From Apodemus sylvaticus (lineage: Eukaryota; Chordata; Mammalia; Rodentia; Muridae), in NCBI RefSeq assembly GCF_947179515.1, contig NC_067472.1, forward strand, positions 170,923,107-170,987,106: a stretch of 64,000 nucleotides of DNA. The letters are read 5' to 3'. The notes under the pieces are model-generated. The model did not search any database. It worked only from the letters and a program-made list of their open reading frames with translations, and was not told where the DNA came from. Position numbers and translations under genes: made by a program. This document shows positions 43,719 to 55,689 of this stretch, piece by piece. Numbering within the stretch: the stretch's first letter is position 1; each line of letters begins with the position of its first letter.

Positions 43719-45030
43719 CTAGGTGAAGCAGAAGGAACAGGTATAGTGTCAGCTTCTTCAAGCTTTGGGGCATGCTGAAGAGATGTGGAGAGCCCTAAGA
43801 GAAGGCAAAAGAGAAGCCCCAGCCCTGAGAGGGGCAGAGGAGGGAGGGGTGGAAAGCAGGCTGCACAGCCCTGGGCAGGCCTGGGCCATTCTGTACAGCT
43901 GCAGTAACAGCAGGTTCTTGGTCATGAATAGGTGGTCTAATGGTCGCCTTTTCCCTCAGTATGTCTATGTGCATTTTAGATTGAACGTGTGTTTATGGGT
44001 GAGAGTGCTAACACATGCCACACATGCTCGGTGCACGTGTGGAAGACAAAGGACAACTGTGAGGACCAATCCTCACCTTCCACCTTGCTTGAGGTAGGGC
44101 CACTTGTCACCTCTGTGTACCCCAGGTTAGCCGAAGGTTGTGGTGGTAACCTTCCATGTGTCCAGTAGGAATGCTGAAATTAATTTAATCATTAATTTAA
44201 AATCAATTAAATTATCAATTATTAATTAAATTAATTATAATTATAAATTATTGACTAAAATTGATTAAATTATTAGGTGATGCATCCACCACCTCCCACA
44301 TCCAAACTCGGATCTTTAAGCTTTCTTGGCAAGTGCTTTACCTACTGAGCCATCTCCCCAACCTTGCTCCCCACCCCCAGTCGTTGTAAAGTTCAGGACC
44401 CTCATCTGAAGAGCTGGGACAGGTGGCTTTGGAACTAGTCATAATAATTAGATCCACTGTCTGAGTTTCATTCGATTTACCAAATTCTCTCCAAACACAC
44501 AGAAAATGAATGGTAGTTATTTACCCTTTGTACAGATGGAAGAACTTGGGAACGTAGTTCACACTGAGGAACGAGAAGGCTCAGAGCCACAGAGTATAGA
44601 CTAAGAAACACAGTGCATAGACTCAGAAATAAGCAGAGGGCTTCCAGGCCTCAGACAGCTACATTCTCCCCTCGGTCCTAGGGCACCAGTGGGAGCTGTC
44701 GGCGGTGGACAGATCTCCAAGAGAGCTATGCTACTGCCTCCAGGCCTGGAGTGACCATCACGATCATGGGAGAGATTGCTATAATGAACCACAAAATGCT
44801 TGGTCCTATAGTTATGGCAACAAAAATGAAACAATACCATGATAGCTAAGTCTATGACCATACAGACACCAGGAAATAACCTCATCCTCAAGTCAGAAGG
44901 GTAGGAGAGGGTTCTTCCCTAGGTAAGTCTCCATATGAGGACACAGTCTTTACTAGCATGAGATTTGAGGGACTCAGCCAGGACAACGCCCAAACTTCTG
45001 GCCCACAGAAGTCACATGATAGTAAGCTAG
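43719..45030. other. 5' side of Ceacam18, N-domain exon not found
   Basis: No signal peptide or V-like exon could be recognised on the minus strand. An AT-rich island of TTAATTAAATTA-type sequence occupies 44170-44280. MIR-like text near 44480-44610. 44610-44900 contains an unassigned 96-codon minus frame. Confidence 0.45.
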
Positions 45031-45117
45031 TGCATGACTGTGGTTCTAGCACTCTGGAAGCAGAGGCAGGAGAATTGAAAGTTCTAGGCCAACTTGGGCA
45101 ACATAAGTGAGTCCCAG

Positions 45118-45236
45118 CTAGGGATACAGGTTAGTGGCACAGCCCCTGCCTAGGATCTCCAGTGAGTGGCTGGGGTGTGGCTCAGTGGTAGAGTGCTTGC
45201 CTAGCATATAGAATACTCTAGGCTCCATCCTCATTA
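45118..45236 (+). repeat. Two tandem ID-like tRNA-derived units
   Basis: 'gggatacaggttagtggcac' then 'tggctggggtgtggctcagt' with 'gtagagtgcttgcctagcat'. Joint 'cctaggatctccagtgagtg' as in the other arrays. Confidence 0.75.
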
Positions 45237-45274
45237 CTACAGAAATAAATAAAATTAATTATTTTTTTTACTGT

Positions 45275-45412
45275 TTGTTTGCTTTTCAAGACAGAGTTTC
45301 TCTGTGTAGCCTTGGCTGTCCTGGAACTTGATCTCTTATAGAGACCCACCTGCCTTTGCCTCCCAAGTGCTGGGATTAAAGGCATGAGCCACCACTGCCT
45401 AGCTATTTTTTT
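45275..45412 (-). repeat. B1 SINE, reversed
   Basis: 'gacagagtttctctgtgtag' to 'gagccaccactgcctagc'. Confidence 0.95.
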
Positions 45413-45424
45413 TAAAGCCTCTAA

Positions 45425-45625
45425 ACAGCAGTTCTCAACCTGTGAGTCACAGCCCCTCCGAGTGGTCACACAGCATATATCCTGCATATCGGATATTTAC
45501 ATTATGATCCATAACTATGGCAAAGTTACCGTTAGGAAGTAGCAGTAACAGGGTTGGGAGTCACTGCAACGCAAGGAACGGTATTAAAGGGTTACAGCAT
45601 CAGGAAGGTTGAGAAGCTCTGTTCT
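45425..45625 (-). mobile_element. URR1 hAT-type relic, reversed
   Basis: 'cagcagttctcaacctgtga' to 'aggttgagaagctctgttct', with 'aagttaccgttaggaagtag' inside. Confidence 0.9.
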
Positions 45626-46285
45626 AAAGTACAGCTATTACGCAGCACTCTCTTCAACAAGTGAACTGTGTCCTTGGACGTGCGGGGTGGCCCATCTCTG
45701 CAGGAAAAGCCAGAGAGCCACCTTCATGGCTGCCAGGGTCACTTTCAGGCAATGGAGACACTGAATATGTTTCCATGGCTGGATAGTGAAATCTTATCTG
45801 GGGGTTGGGGGTTGGGGAGCAGACAGTATTCTCTCTCTCTCTGTGAAGATGAGGTTAAGTCCTAGGTGATTTTGACACTGTGACGCTCCTGTCTCCCACC
45901 TCCTGACCTAAGATGGCCGCTGATGCTTTGTCAATGTGTCCATGCTTCAGAGAGCAAGAAGTGGGGGGTCTCAGGAGGAACCCCTTGAGTGAAGGTCACT
46001 TTCAGAGAGTGGCTCACAACACTTGCACCTATATCTCATGGAGACACTCTTTACTGGAGGAAGACTAATGGATGTAAACTTACCTGTGGATGTTCGTCTA
46101 TATGAGGTCCTTACTACTGAGGAAAAGGGAAAAACAGCAAAGTCTTCCTTCTACTTGGTATTTTTTTTTTCTGATACCAGGGATGGAATCCAGGGTCTTG
46201 CAGACCCTAGACAAGTGCTCTACTGCTGAGCCACATGCACAGACTGTGGAGACAGGATCCCACATTGTAGCCTAGGCTACCTGTT
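45626..46285. other. Intergenic, no gene recognised
   Basis: 46165-46260 resembles a degraded reversed SINE ('gctctactgctgagccacat'). Otherwise nothing. Confidence 0.45.
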
Positions 46286-46289
46286 CTGG

Positions 46290-46450
46290 ATGGTCTTGTG
46301 TGCCAACTTGACACAGGCTGGAGCTGTCTGTGGGGCAACTTGCTTCTTAGTCATGTTGTTTGTGCAGGAATAGATACCCTAAGACACTACCCTCAAACTT
46401 GTGAGGCCCTCATTTCTACTTCCCCAGTGCTGGAATCACAACTGTATTAC
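46290..46450 (-). repeat. Family R1 fragment, reversed
   Basis: 'tcttgtgtgccaacttgaca' followed by 'caggctggagctgtctgtg', the reversed R1 end. Confidence 0.65.
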
Positions 46451-46741
46451 CATCCCTGACTATCTCTATAGTTTCCTGTCAAAAGAGCAAAACCACCACA
46501 GTCCTTCCCAGGGCAGAGGTAGCAGCATGGCATTGAGTGGCTTTGGACCAGCCTCCCCTCTGTGGCATCTGTAAAGAGGTAAACAGATAAGGCTGCATGC
46601 GAAGGACTCGACTAGGCATAAATGTGAGAGCTGCAATGGGAAGGACCTTGTGCCCTAAGAATGGAACATCACAGGGACTCCAATCTGGGGGCATTCCTTT
46701 AGCAAAACTATCACCCATCCAGACTCTATCTGTTTCACACC

Positions 46742-46932
46742 TCTTTTTTTTTTTTTTTTTTTTTTTGGTTTTTGGTTTTTTGGATTTGGTTTTTTCGAGA
46801 CAGGGTTTCTCTGTGTAGCCCTGGCTGTCCTGGAACTCACTCTGTAGACCAGGCTGGCCTCGAACTCAGAAATCCTCCTGCCTCTGCCTCCCAAGTGCTG
46901 AGATTACAGGCGTGTGCCACCACCGCCCGGCT
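46742..46932 (-). repeat. B1 SINE, reversed
   Basis: T run, then 'gagacagggtttctctgtgt' to 'gccaccaccgcccggctg'. Confidence 0.97.
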
Positions 46933-47267
46933 GTTTCACACCTCTTAACACAGGACATGCCAAGGATGAGAAAACTCAGAGATGTGCTTGTTGGTCCAGG
47001 TTTCTTGTTCAGAAATTCCAAATGAGAGTATCTACTTCAACCTCAGTCAAGATTAACCCGATGGACATGTGAAGAGGATCAGACCAAATGTCCTGATGTC
47101 TTACCCGACATTTTAGTAGGCTTGAGTGAATGGGTCCAAGTACTGCCCCTGGTTTGAGTTGCTTGCTGTCTATTGCAATATGATCTGTTGTGGAAGGCCT
47201 TGCTAAAAGAAAAAAGAAAAATACAAATCAGTACATAAGCTCTCTCGCTGATACAAACCACACTCAG

Positions 47268-48330
47268 TCAGGATTCACCCATCTCCCAGTCACAGCAGTG
47301 AAAAGGCTTATGTTCCATGTAAATTCTCTGGAGTGTGCTAAGTGTTGACTTCCGGTTGAAGGCCTTCTTCCCACAATCAGTGCACACTAAAGCTCTCTTA
47401 TGTGTGAATTCAGTGACCCAGCTAAAGCCACTGTGTTTCGTTCGAGGCATCTCTCCTATATGAAATCTCTCGTGGAAGATCTTTCTAAATTGAAAATGCA
47501 TGCAATGAATTTGATGATGTCCATTACCAAATGACAAACCATCGTTGCTGTGATAGTAACACTTCTCTTGTTATGCATTATGGAACAGTCCCCACAGTAA
47601 TGGCATTCATAAGAAGAAACACTTCTTCTCCGACGTGTTTGCTGATGAGATGACAATGTTGACTTCTAGAGGAAGGGCCTTCCTTATTTGTGACAAACAT
47701 TCTCTCCCTAATGTGCTAAGTGAGGTCTTTACAAAGATAACCTGCTACGGAACGCCTTCCCACATTTAGGACACATACATGGCTACTCACCTGTGTGAAC
47801 TTGCTGATCTTGGAGTTGGCTCTCAGAATACCAGGCTTTCCCACAGTCACTGCATGTATAAGACGTCTCACCAGTATGAATTCTCTGATGCATTCTCAGT
47901 ACTGACTTCTGAAGGCTTTCCCATATTCATTATATGTTTTTCTCCAGTATGACTCTTCTGGTGTAGACTGAGAATTTCCAGCAAAGGTCTTCCCACAACA
48001 GACCATATGTAAAGTCTCTCCCCTGTGTGAATGTGATGATGTACCTTTAGGCTGAATGTTTGACTGAATGGTTTTCCACAGTCCTGACAGCCATAAGGCC
48101 TCTCCTTAATATGAGTTTGATGATAGGATGTCAGCTCTGATTGTAGAGAAAGGAATCCCCACATTTGTGACATGCAAAAGGTTTATCCTTAGTGTGAGTC
48201 ATCTTATGTGTATGGAGACCTAACGTGGCACTAAAGGCTTTCCGTCATTCTGTACACAGAGGATTTCTCTTCTGTGTCAGGAACTTCACACATACATTGG
48301 CTTTGCTCTTGATCTTACATCATCTACTTC
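47268..48330 (-). pseudogene. Decayed C2H2 zinc-finger exon
   Basis: Minus-strand frames contain finger fragments in several registers: YGCQDCGKPFSQTFSLKVH and HIHTGERLYI (48000-48120), SLHQKSHTGEK (near 47940), SYECHYCGDC (near 47620), VCTDCGKKAFNRKSTL (near 47370). Intervening fingers have lost cysteines or histidines, and frameshifts and stops separate them. Linkers of the TGE(K/R)P type identify a KRAB-type Kruppel family gene. With the KRAB-A exon at 50384-50507 it makes one locus. It has the same finger type ('CxDCGKxFSxxxxLKVH') as the intact array at 60.4 kb, so a tandem relative is likely. Confidence 0.88.
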
Positions 48331-48689
48331 CAGACACATGTTTAGAGTACTCCTAACTTTTCATGTTGTGGAGATGATATGAGTGTACAAAGATTTTAGT
48401 TTACTACTAAAAATATCTAATGTAACCTATCAGAACCATGATGGAAAGCTTTCCTATAATTCTCCAATATGTCTTATCCAGGTGGACATGGAAATATCCA
48501 ATGCACTCGAAACAGTTCCCTCATTTCTTCTATCCACACTAAATTTGCTCTGTTTAGTTACTCCTTTGTTCTAGTTCAACACTGCTTCATGAGCCCCGCG
48601 TGTCAAAATAAATAAATAAATAACTTCCAGTGTCACCTGACATGTAGGGTAAGACCACTGTGTCTAACTTTTGAAAGCAATTACTCTCC

Positions 48690-48925
48690 AGCCCGTCATG
48701 TTGGCTTGTTCATCAGGCAGCCCGCCATTAAACAGAACAACGGTACCAAAGCTAATGCTCTTCCCACCTCATACCACCATTAGTCGTATTAGAACTCCTG
48801 CCTTTATACCAGAACAGGGAAGTGGGAAGGGGTGCATGGGGGAACAGGGGGAGTGGGGAGCCAGGAAAGGGGAAATCATTTGAAATGTAAATAAGAAAAT
48901 ATATGGAATAAAAAAAAAAGACGTC
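48690..48925 (+). mobile_element. L1 3' end with poly(A)
   Basis: 'aacagggggagtggggagcc' then 'atcatttgaaatgtaaataa' and a terminal A run: the typical 3' end of rodent L1. Confidence 0.8.
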
Positions 48926-49139
48926 TGCCTTTGAGTTTCCATTAAAAAAATATGGAATATCTAAAACAGGTGAAAATATTATCTTCTGCCTTGCTTTGTA
49001 AGTTCTCTCTCCCATTCATTCACCTATCCATCCATCCATACATACATATATACATACGTACATACATACATCTAAAAATAGTGTCTTCAGGTTTATCATC
49101 AACATACCAAAAGTTAAGGCTCAGTGAGATTCTGTCTCA

Positions 49140-49330
49140 GGAAGTAAGGGGAAGGATGATGGGATGACTCAACAGGTAAGGGTACTGACTGCCAAGCCTG
49201 AGTTTGATTCCCAGGACCCAAATGGTGGAAGGAGAGAACTAACTTCTGTAAGTTGTCTTCTGAATTCCACACATGAACCTTTTGCACTCTTGCCATATGT
49301 GCACATGCGCAAACCCATCACACACACACA

Positions 49331-49372
<42 letters not shown>

Positions 49373-49376
49373 AACA
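49140..49376 (+). repeat. tRNA-derived SINE with (CA)n tail
   Basis: 'gggatgactcaacaggtaag', 'gagtttgattcccaggaccc', then a CA run at 49320-49372. Confidence 0.85.
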
Positions 49377-50383
49377 TGGTAGCATTTACGGATTTGGGAG
49401 CACAAGGAGAACATCATTATGATGTTCAGTGTGACTGGATCATTTGAAGCAATTCCCGCAGGAATAAACAAAGTATAGGAACATCCGGGAATGAAAGATC
49501 CAGCAGGGAAAAGAGCATCAATGAACGTATGTAAGGGACACTGGACTAGAACATCGTAAAAACACATGTCCACAAAATAATAAAGAAATACAAAGAGCAA
49601 AGCACAAATGGGAAACTGAAGAATCAGTCAACATAAAATAAGGTGCTCTACTAGTTAAAACAGAATTAGAGAACCAGTCTATCTACACATCGCATGTGCC
49701 TCCTGTCCAGGATGACTGAGAGGATGTGCAAATACAAGCCTTTCTGTGTTTGTGTATGAGGCTGTTCATGGGCCATCAGGACATGAAGTTGAATTAATCC
49801 ACTCAGGTACCCTGATTTCCAAAAGGAAGCTTGCCAGTTCTTAATGCCCACCTCTGAGTAAGCCTAACATTGGTCCCACATCCTCATTTATAACATAATC
49901 CATCTGGTACTGACTGTACATACTGGGAACAGGAAACAACCCACATGCCCAAGGGGCATGATAGGCTGATAATCCCCAGAGCATTATCCATCTCTATGTG
50001 GGTAATATTTCACTCTCTTTGATATCTCCACTATGGGAACTTAGCCTTCCAACCTGTGTCTCCTTTCCTTTTTGGATCCTAAAGATGACTTCCACCCTGG
50101 AAATGGCACAACCAATGAGTTAAAAAGATGTGAGTTAGATTTTAAAAATTGGTAGCTTCTTGGGTTCTAGACCATCCAATGAAGCTTCACGCTGTCTCAT
50201 CACAACAGTCAACATTTCCCACTAGACTTAACCTAATATTTAGGAATCATAAAAGGAATCAAACCATGGGACCACCATGGCAAAAACCATTAAATATTTT
50301 TGATGTCCCAACACATTTGGCAAAGGGAAGGAAGGAAGTCCTTAGTAAGACCCAGTCTGCATGCCCAGGTCAGCTGTACTCAC
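49377..50383. other. Interval between zinc-finger remnant and KRAB exon
   Basis: This should contain a KRAB-B or linker exon if one existed. I could not recognise one. 50330-50345 has a short GGAAGGAA stretch. Confidence 0.4.
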
Positions 50384-50507
50384 CTACTGACAGGAGGTGG
50401 CTGTGGTTTTCTAACATCATGTCCTGATACAGATGTCTCTGGGCAGAGTCCAGGTACCACTCCTCTTGGATGAAGTTCACAGTCACATCATCAAATGACA
50501 CTAATCT
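50384..50507 (-). CDS. KRAB-A box exon (orphan or pseudogene part)
   Basis: A KRAB-A domain recruits TRIM28/KAP1 to silence chromatin, especially at transposons. The minus-strand exon is bounded by acceptor 'atgttacag|ag' and donor 'tcagtag|gtgagt', is 124 bases long and fully open. It encodes VSFDDVTVNFIQEEW, then YLDSAQRHLYQDMMLENHSH. One codon is missing after EEW: the family usually has two residues before LD, and the usual exon is 127 bases. V-F and MLENxxxL core positions are kept. Downstream fingers (47.3-48.3 kb) are wrecked, so this exon can only yield a KRAB-only product, if any. Box assignment is certain; function is not. Confidence 0.9.
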
Positions 50508-50711
50508 CTGTAACATGAATGATGTGTGCACCATTGAGAACTGGAACATGACGCACAGGGCTGGACTGGTAGTGACTATTCATCAGACAATTCATCAGAC
50601 TCTTCACTGGGTGTCTTATAATCGCTGATTTCATGTTCCATTCTAGGGATAAAGGAAGCTTACTTTAAAAAAATATATCTTAAAAAAAAAGCAAAAAAGG
50701 AGAAAAAAAAA

Positions 50712-50870
50712 GCCAGGCGTGGTGGTGCATGCCTGTAATCCCAGCACTTGGGAAGCAGAGGCAGGCGGATTTCTGTGTTTGAGGCCTGGTCTACAGAGTG
50801 AGTTCCAGGACAGCCAGGGCTACACAGAGAAACCCTGTCTCAAAAAACCAAAAACAACAACAACAACAAC
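50712..50870 (+). repeat. B1 SINE
   Basis: 'gccaggcgtggtggtgcatg' to 'agaaaccctgtctcaaaaaa' with an (AAC)n tail. Confidence 0.96.
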
Positions 50871-51264
50871 AACAAAAACAACAAAAAAAGCAAAAAATAT
50901 ATCTTGCTGTTATATATTTGATTTCATCAGGATACTAGATATGATTCAGTCTAAACTGGAAGAGTTGATGGTAGAAAGATCTACACTACAGAAGGACAGC
51001 CTGGAAGACAGTTACAGACAGCAGCACAGCTATTACCTGTATTGATGAAGTCATCCTGGGGTCTTCATAAAGGAGGATTGAATTGATAAGACCTGAATCA
51101 GTTTTTATCACAGCAGGAGATGACCAGACATGGTGCACACCAGATAGAAAGTAACAGTGCACACACACCGCCCACACTGTCAAGTGCTCTTGCTAATTAA
51201 TTCAACTGAAATCTGACCTAGTCTCTAGACCAAAGCTCTCCAGTGAAAATGTAATGAACACCTT

Positions 51265-51480
51265 TAAGTCAATGGCTCTCAACCTACCCAATGCTGCACC
51301 CCTTTAATGAAGTTCCTCGTGTTCTGGTGACCCCCAACCATCAAATTACTTCATTGCACTTTCATAACTGTAATGTTGCTACTGTTATGAATCATAATGT
51401 GAATATCTGATATACAGGATATCTAGAATGTGACCCCTAGAGGGTGTGACCCCCAGGTTGAGAACCACTGCTCTAAGTTG
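51265..51480 (+). mobile_element. URR1 hAT-type relic
   Basis: 'caatggctctcaacctaccc' to 'ggttgagaaccactgctct'. Confidence 0.92.
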
Positions 51481-51587
51481 TCTTATAATCTGTGGTAGTC
51501 ATATTCGAAAGAAACAGATGGAGTCAACTTAATACTACTATTTACTTAGCATTTCCAAAGCATTACTTCAAGATACTAAACTTTCAG

Positions 51588-51846
51588 GGCTGTAGAGATG
51601 GCTCAGCAGTTAAGAGAACTTATTCTCACGGAGGACTTGGGTTTGATTCCCAGCACTCACACTGTGGCTCATAACCATCTGTACTCTAGCTCCAGAGGAA
51701 CAGATAACCTCTTCTATCCTCCACAGGTACCAGGCACACATGCAGTGCACAGACATACCTGCAGGCAAAATAACCATACATATAAAATAAAATAAAATAA
51801 AATAAAATAAAATAAAATAAAATAAAATAAAATAAAATAAAATACA
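51588..51846 (+). repeat. B2-like SINE with (AAAAT)n tail
   Basis: 'gggctgtagagatggctcag' head; 12 or so AAAAT units at 51784-51845. The phenylalanine/isoleucine/leucine/tyrosine frames on the minus strand are artefacts of this tail. Confidence 0.95.
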
Positions 51847-53737
51847 CATATGCTAAGTTTTCGGAAATCACCAGGAAGCTTGTAGTAGTAGTGATACAGT
51901 CCTCTTGGGAAGCAAAGGCTAGAGGATTGGTGTAAGCTTGGACCATCTTGGTCAACATAACCCAACTGTATTTAAAAGAAAACTAAAGGCTAGTGGGTAG
52001 ACTTGGGAGAGAAAAATTAAAGGACTGATGACTTGGCAATCTGAACAGCTGTATGAAAGAAGTTTTGGGGTAGCTGTTATTCCTATGGACACAAATATTC
52101 AATGGGGGAGTGAGGATGGGAAGAGGAGACTCTTCAATAATGCACAGGAAACTCTGGGATCTTTTCATATTCATGACTCTTCCACCATACTGAGACAGAG
52201 TTTTCCAATGAAATAGGTGTCCAGGTTACTAATGCCCCTTAAGCAAACACAATAAACTCACTGGTTGCTAAGGTATGCTCAGTGGAAAAAAGTCCCTTGG
52301 TCTGTAGTTGCCTTCTTCATTTGGGGTACAGAAAAATAGAGTCTACAGGAAGTCACTGGGCACATGGACAAATCTAAACGAAGAACTCAAAAGGTAGCAT
52401 AATCTACATGTCACGAAAGGATGCAACGAGGGGGTCTCTGTCTCCTGTGGTCCCATTTCAGACACTGGGAGCCCAGGCCCTGCTCCTTCCAGTGTCCATC
52501 TCTAGTTCTGGAGATCTAAACCCAGGAAAGTTCCCCCTTGCCTCACACCACCCATCCCATTGTTGTACTGCTAGTCCCTGGGGCTCCTGGGATACTTTCC
52601 TATCAGCAGGCATGCTTTCACTGAGTTCTACTCTTGGTATCTCTTGCTAGAAGATCTGATTTCCTCAGGAGCCAGAAGCGGGGTGGGCGACTAGAGGTTC
52701 CAAGCAGAACTGCTGGGCAGAGGTCAGCTGTGGCATCACCGGAATACTGCAGTCTGGATGATGTGGCATGACCATGACACAGAGACACTGGAGAGTCCTG
52801 GGAAGTCGATGACCATGTGACCTCAACACCCAAGTGACCCACCACATAGACTTGGCAAAGTAGGCAAAGGTTAGTGAAGTCCCACTCTCGTTATCAGAGT
52901 CTAATGTAGTCATTGCCAAAGTGAGGATGTAGGTGATGTTCACTAGCACCTGGTGTGAGTTTGATGAAGAACAAGGTTTGTCAAGACCAGGCACCTGCCT
53001 GGCATGTGGCAAATAGGACTCAAAACCAGCAAGCTACCAACTTCATTTTTATTTAAATATCACACAACCACTTCAGTCATGCCCTGTAGCCTTCAGTATT
53101 GAGGCTGGTGCTGTTCTGTAATTTGCCCTATGGTCAGAGTTAAGAGCGGGCAGAGGTCAGTCTCCCATGACACACTGCCGTTATTGTCATGTGGTCAGCA
53201 CCCAGAAATAACCTTTGATTGTTCCTCCTGACTTAAACGCTCAAGGGGAAATTTCTGTTTTCTATTAATTTTCTATACTAGTTCTGTGACTAGTTTATGT
53301 CTCACAGCCTAGTCATTTCTGACACATCACTTAAATTCACAGACCCAGTTTCCAGTGTGACTCAAAAACCTGCACTTGTGCACCAGGACCTCGATTCACA
53401 GATGACGTCATGCCTGTCCATAAGGAGTCGCCTTCAGTGCAGCAGAATGCCAACATTGGCACAAATAACATTTAGTATCCTCGGATGACCACAAAACTGC
53501 AGTTTTACCTTCTGGTCACTGAGGCCTTGAAATTCAACAGACATTTCCCAAAGAATCTAATTTACTGGTTTCCTAGACTCAATCTCAAACATGGCTTAAA
53601 TAGCATGGCCCAATATAGAAGCAGTATCATTCTGGTTACCTGTTAGTCAGAAACCATGACCACTAGGTCAGAAGGGAAAGATAGCACTGGTTCATACACA
53701 TACACGTCTTAAAGACACAAGTAGGGACTACGTTTTC
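51847..53737. other. Upstream of KRAB exon, no gene recognised
   Basis: A 115-codon minus frame (52665-53012) overlaps no recognised repeat and matches no family I know. No start exon for the KRAB locus could be placed. Confidence 0.4.
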
Positions 53738-53892
53738 TTCTTTTTTTTTTTTCTGAGACAGGGTTTCTCTGTGTAACCCTGGCTGTCCTGGAACTCACTC
53801 TGTAGACCAGGCTGGCCTTGAACTCAGAAATTCGCCTGCCTCTGCCTCCCAAGTGCTGGGATTAAAGGCGTGCACCACCACTGCCAGCCATT
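53738..53892 (-). repeat. B1 SINE, reversed
   Basis: 'ctgagacagggtttctctgt' to 'gcgtgcaccaccactgccag'. Confidence 0.96.
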
Positions 53893-54355
53893 TTCTTCTT
53901 TTTAAATCGTCTTTTCCACTCCAGAAAAGAGCATTCTGGGATTGGAAATTTCCCAGAAGTCCTGGCACCTACACAAAAGCACCGCCCCCCAGCCCCGCTG
54001 ACTGGGTGCAGAGGGAAATGTACATGTGCTTATGTCCTCTGGAATAGAAAAAGCAGAAGCAAAACACTGAAAGCCATTGTCTTCTCAGTTTTGGCACAAA
54101 CTATGGATAAATTAGTTTTTCACTTTTATTTTCTTTTTTCTTTTTTTTCCCCAGAATATCATACATGACTTATGTACCATGGAAAGAAAGGAAAGAAATG
54201 TAGCAGGTAATATTCTGAAATTCATACAGGGTCTAAAAAAGTTCCTTTTTCGTACATACATGTTTGTAAGTTTGTACATATGTGTGACTGTATGTATACC
54301 TATGTATATATTCATATAATCATACACAAGTTAAGTGTTATTTAAAACACTTTTC

Positions 54356-54535
54356 TAACCGGGCGGTGGTGGCGCACACCTGTAATCCCAGCACTTGGGA
54401 GGCAGAGGCAGGTGGATTTCTGAGTTCAAGGCCAGCCTGGTCTACAGAGTGAGCTCCAGGACAGCCGGGACTCCACAGAGAAATCCTGTCTCAAAAAACC
54501 AAAAAAAAAAAACCAAAAAACAAAAAACAAAAAAA
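54356..54535 (+). repeat. B1 SINE
   Basis: 'aaccgggcggtggtggcgca' to 'gaaatcctgtctcaaaaaac' with A/C tail. Confidence 0.96.
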
Positions 54536-54599
54536 CCCCACTTTTCCAATGCTTTAGTATCATGATATGCTCCACTTTTATTTTCTTTATGCTATTTTT

Positions 54600-55130
54600 C
54601 TCTTTAGTGGGCCAGTATTTGTCCCAGAGCCAGTCCTCCTGGTAAGGTCTCCACTCACTCCCCAGCAGTTGCTAAGTCACAACCCTCAGCTACCGGACTC
54701 CCACAGGACTTCCGCCCCAGCTCAACCACTGCAACCCCTGCAGCTGCCCCTCAACCATCTTTCTGCACAAGCCAGCACTCAACAGCACAGCATCCTCATC
54801 ACGCCACCTCTGGTCACTTGAGGCTGCAGCAACTCAGAGTGCTGCACGCCACGCAGCCCCCTTCCCCTACCTCCCACCCCGCCCACCGACGTAATATTCC
54901 AGATTGATTCAGTGTTCACACAATGGTCACTCGCAGCCACTTCCGGTTCTCCGTTTCAGTTGCATTACGCTCTCTCCTGCAAAGTCATGCCCACTAACCC
55001 TAGTCCTGATGTTTCAGAATCATTGATGATCATTCCTATTACCTGAGGAAGTGTCATGGCGGTGCCCATAGGATCACGATACTGGAGGACAGAATTAAGG
55101 AACTTTTATTCAGTACAGCTAAGAAAGAGA
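54600..55130. other. Unassigned GC-richer island with a Pro/Gln-rich open frame
   Basis: Higher in GC than its surroundings, with scattered CpG. The plus frame ending at 54821 reads PLTPQQLLSHNPQLPDS, then PAQPLQPLQLPLNHL and HSILITPPLVT, a transactivation-like composition. No start, splice site or poly(A) tail identified. It could be a processed-gene fragment or the promoter side of the minus-strand KRAB locus. Confidence 0.4.
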
Positions 55131-55138
55131 TGGGTACA

Positions 55139-55188
55139 GCTGGGCAGTGGTGGCGCACGCCTTTAATCTGAGAGAGAGAGGGTGTGTA

Positions 55189-55240
<52 letters not shown>
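55139..55240 (+). repeat. Truncated B1 head followed by (GA)n
   Basis: 'agctgggcagtggtggcgca' with 'cgcctttaatct' breaks off and passes straight into a GA run to about 55238. Confidence 0.9.
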
Positions 55241-55689
55241 CAGCCCACGGAGCAAAACTGAGAGATGGCAATGTGAATTCTCATCAGCGGAGGCTGTCAA
55301 ATATTGCCAACTGCCTTGTCTGAGAAAGAAATATCCTGCTTCTAAGCACACTCTGACTCCTGACACACTGACAGAAGAAAGTAGTCTGTTCAACAGATAT
55401 AGCCACCTCAAGTTTCGGGGAGCATGGTGTTTCTTCTTTGGACTTGATGGGTTTCCAGATATTTTTCTACCCATATTTCATTGTTTTTATTTTCCATAGT
55501 GATCTATTAAACAAGCATTCTGTTCCTTGTAAACATGCTTTAGTAACTGATAGTATCTATACATGCAATTGCTTCTAGTAAAAACTCAGCAATGGATATA
55601 CTCTGGATCCCTTGAGCTTTGCAAATGCCCTTTGGGTCCCCAGCCTCCCCTGAGCAAAATCCACACTGCAGACCCTGAGTCTCTGTTTT

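Noticed and set aside
44601..44891. 96-codon minus frame as the missing Ceacam18 N-domain exon
   Set aside because: No conserved tryptophan or Ig pattern, no fitting acceptor or donor.
4221..45236. ID-like units as functional tRNA genes
   Set aside because: Only the A-box half is tRNA-like; anticodon stem, T arm and a terminator are not present in a tRNA layout.
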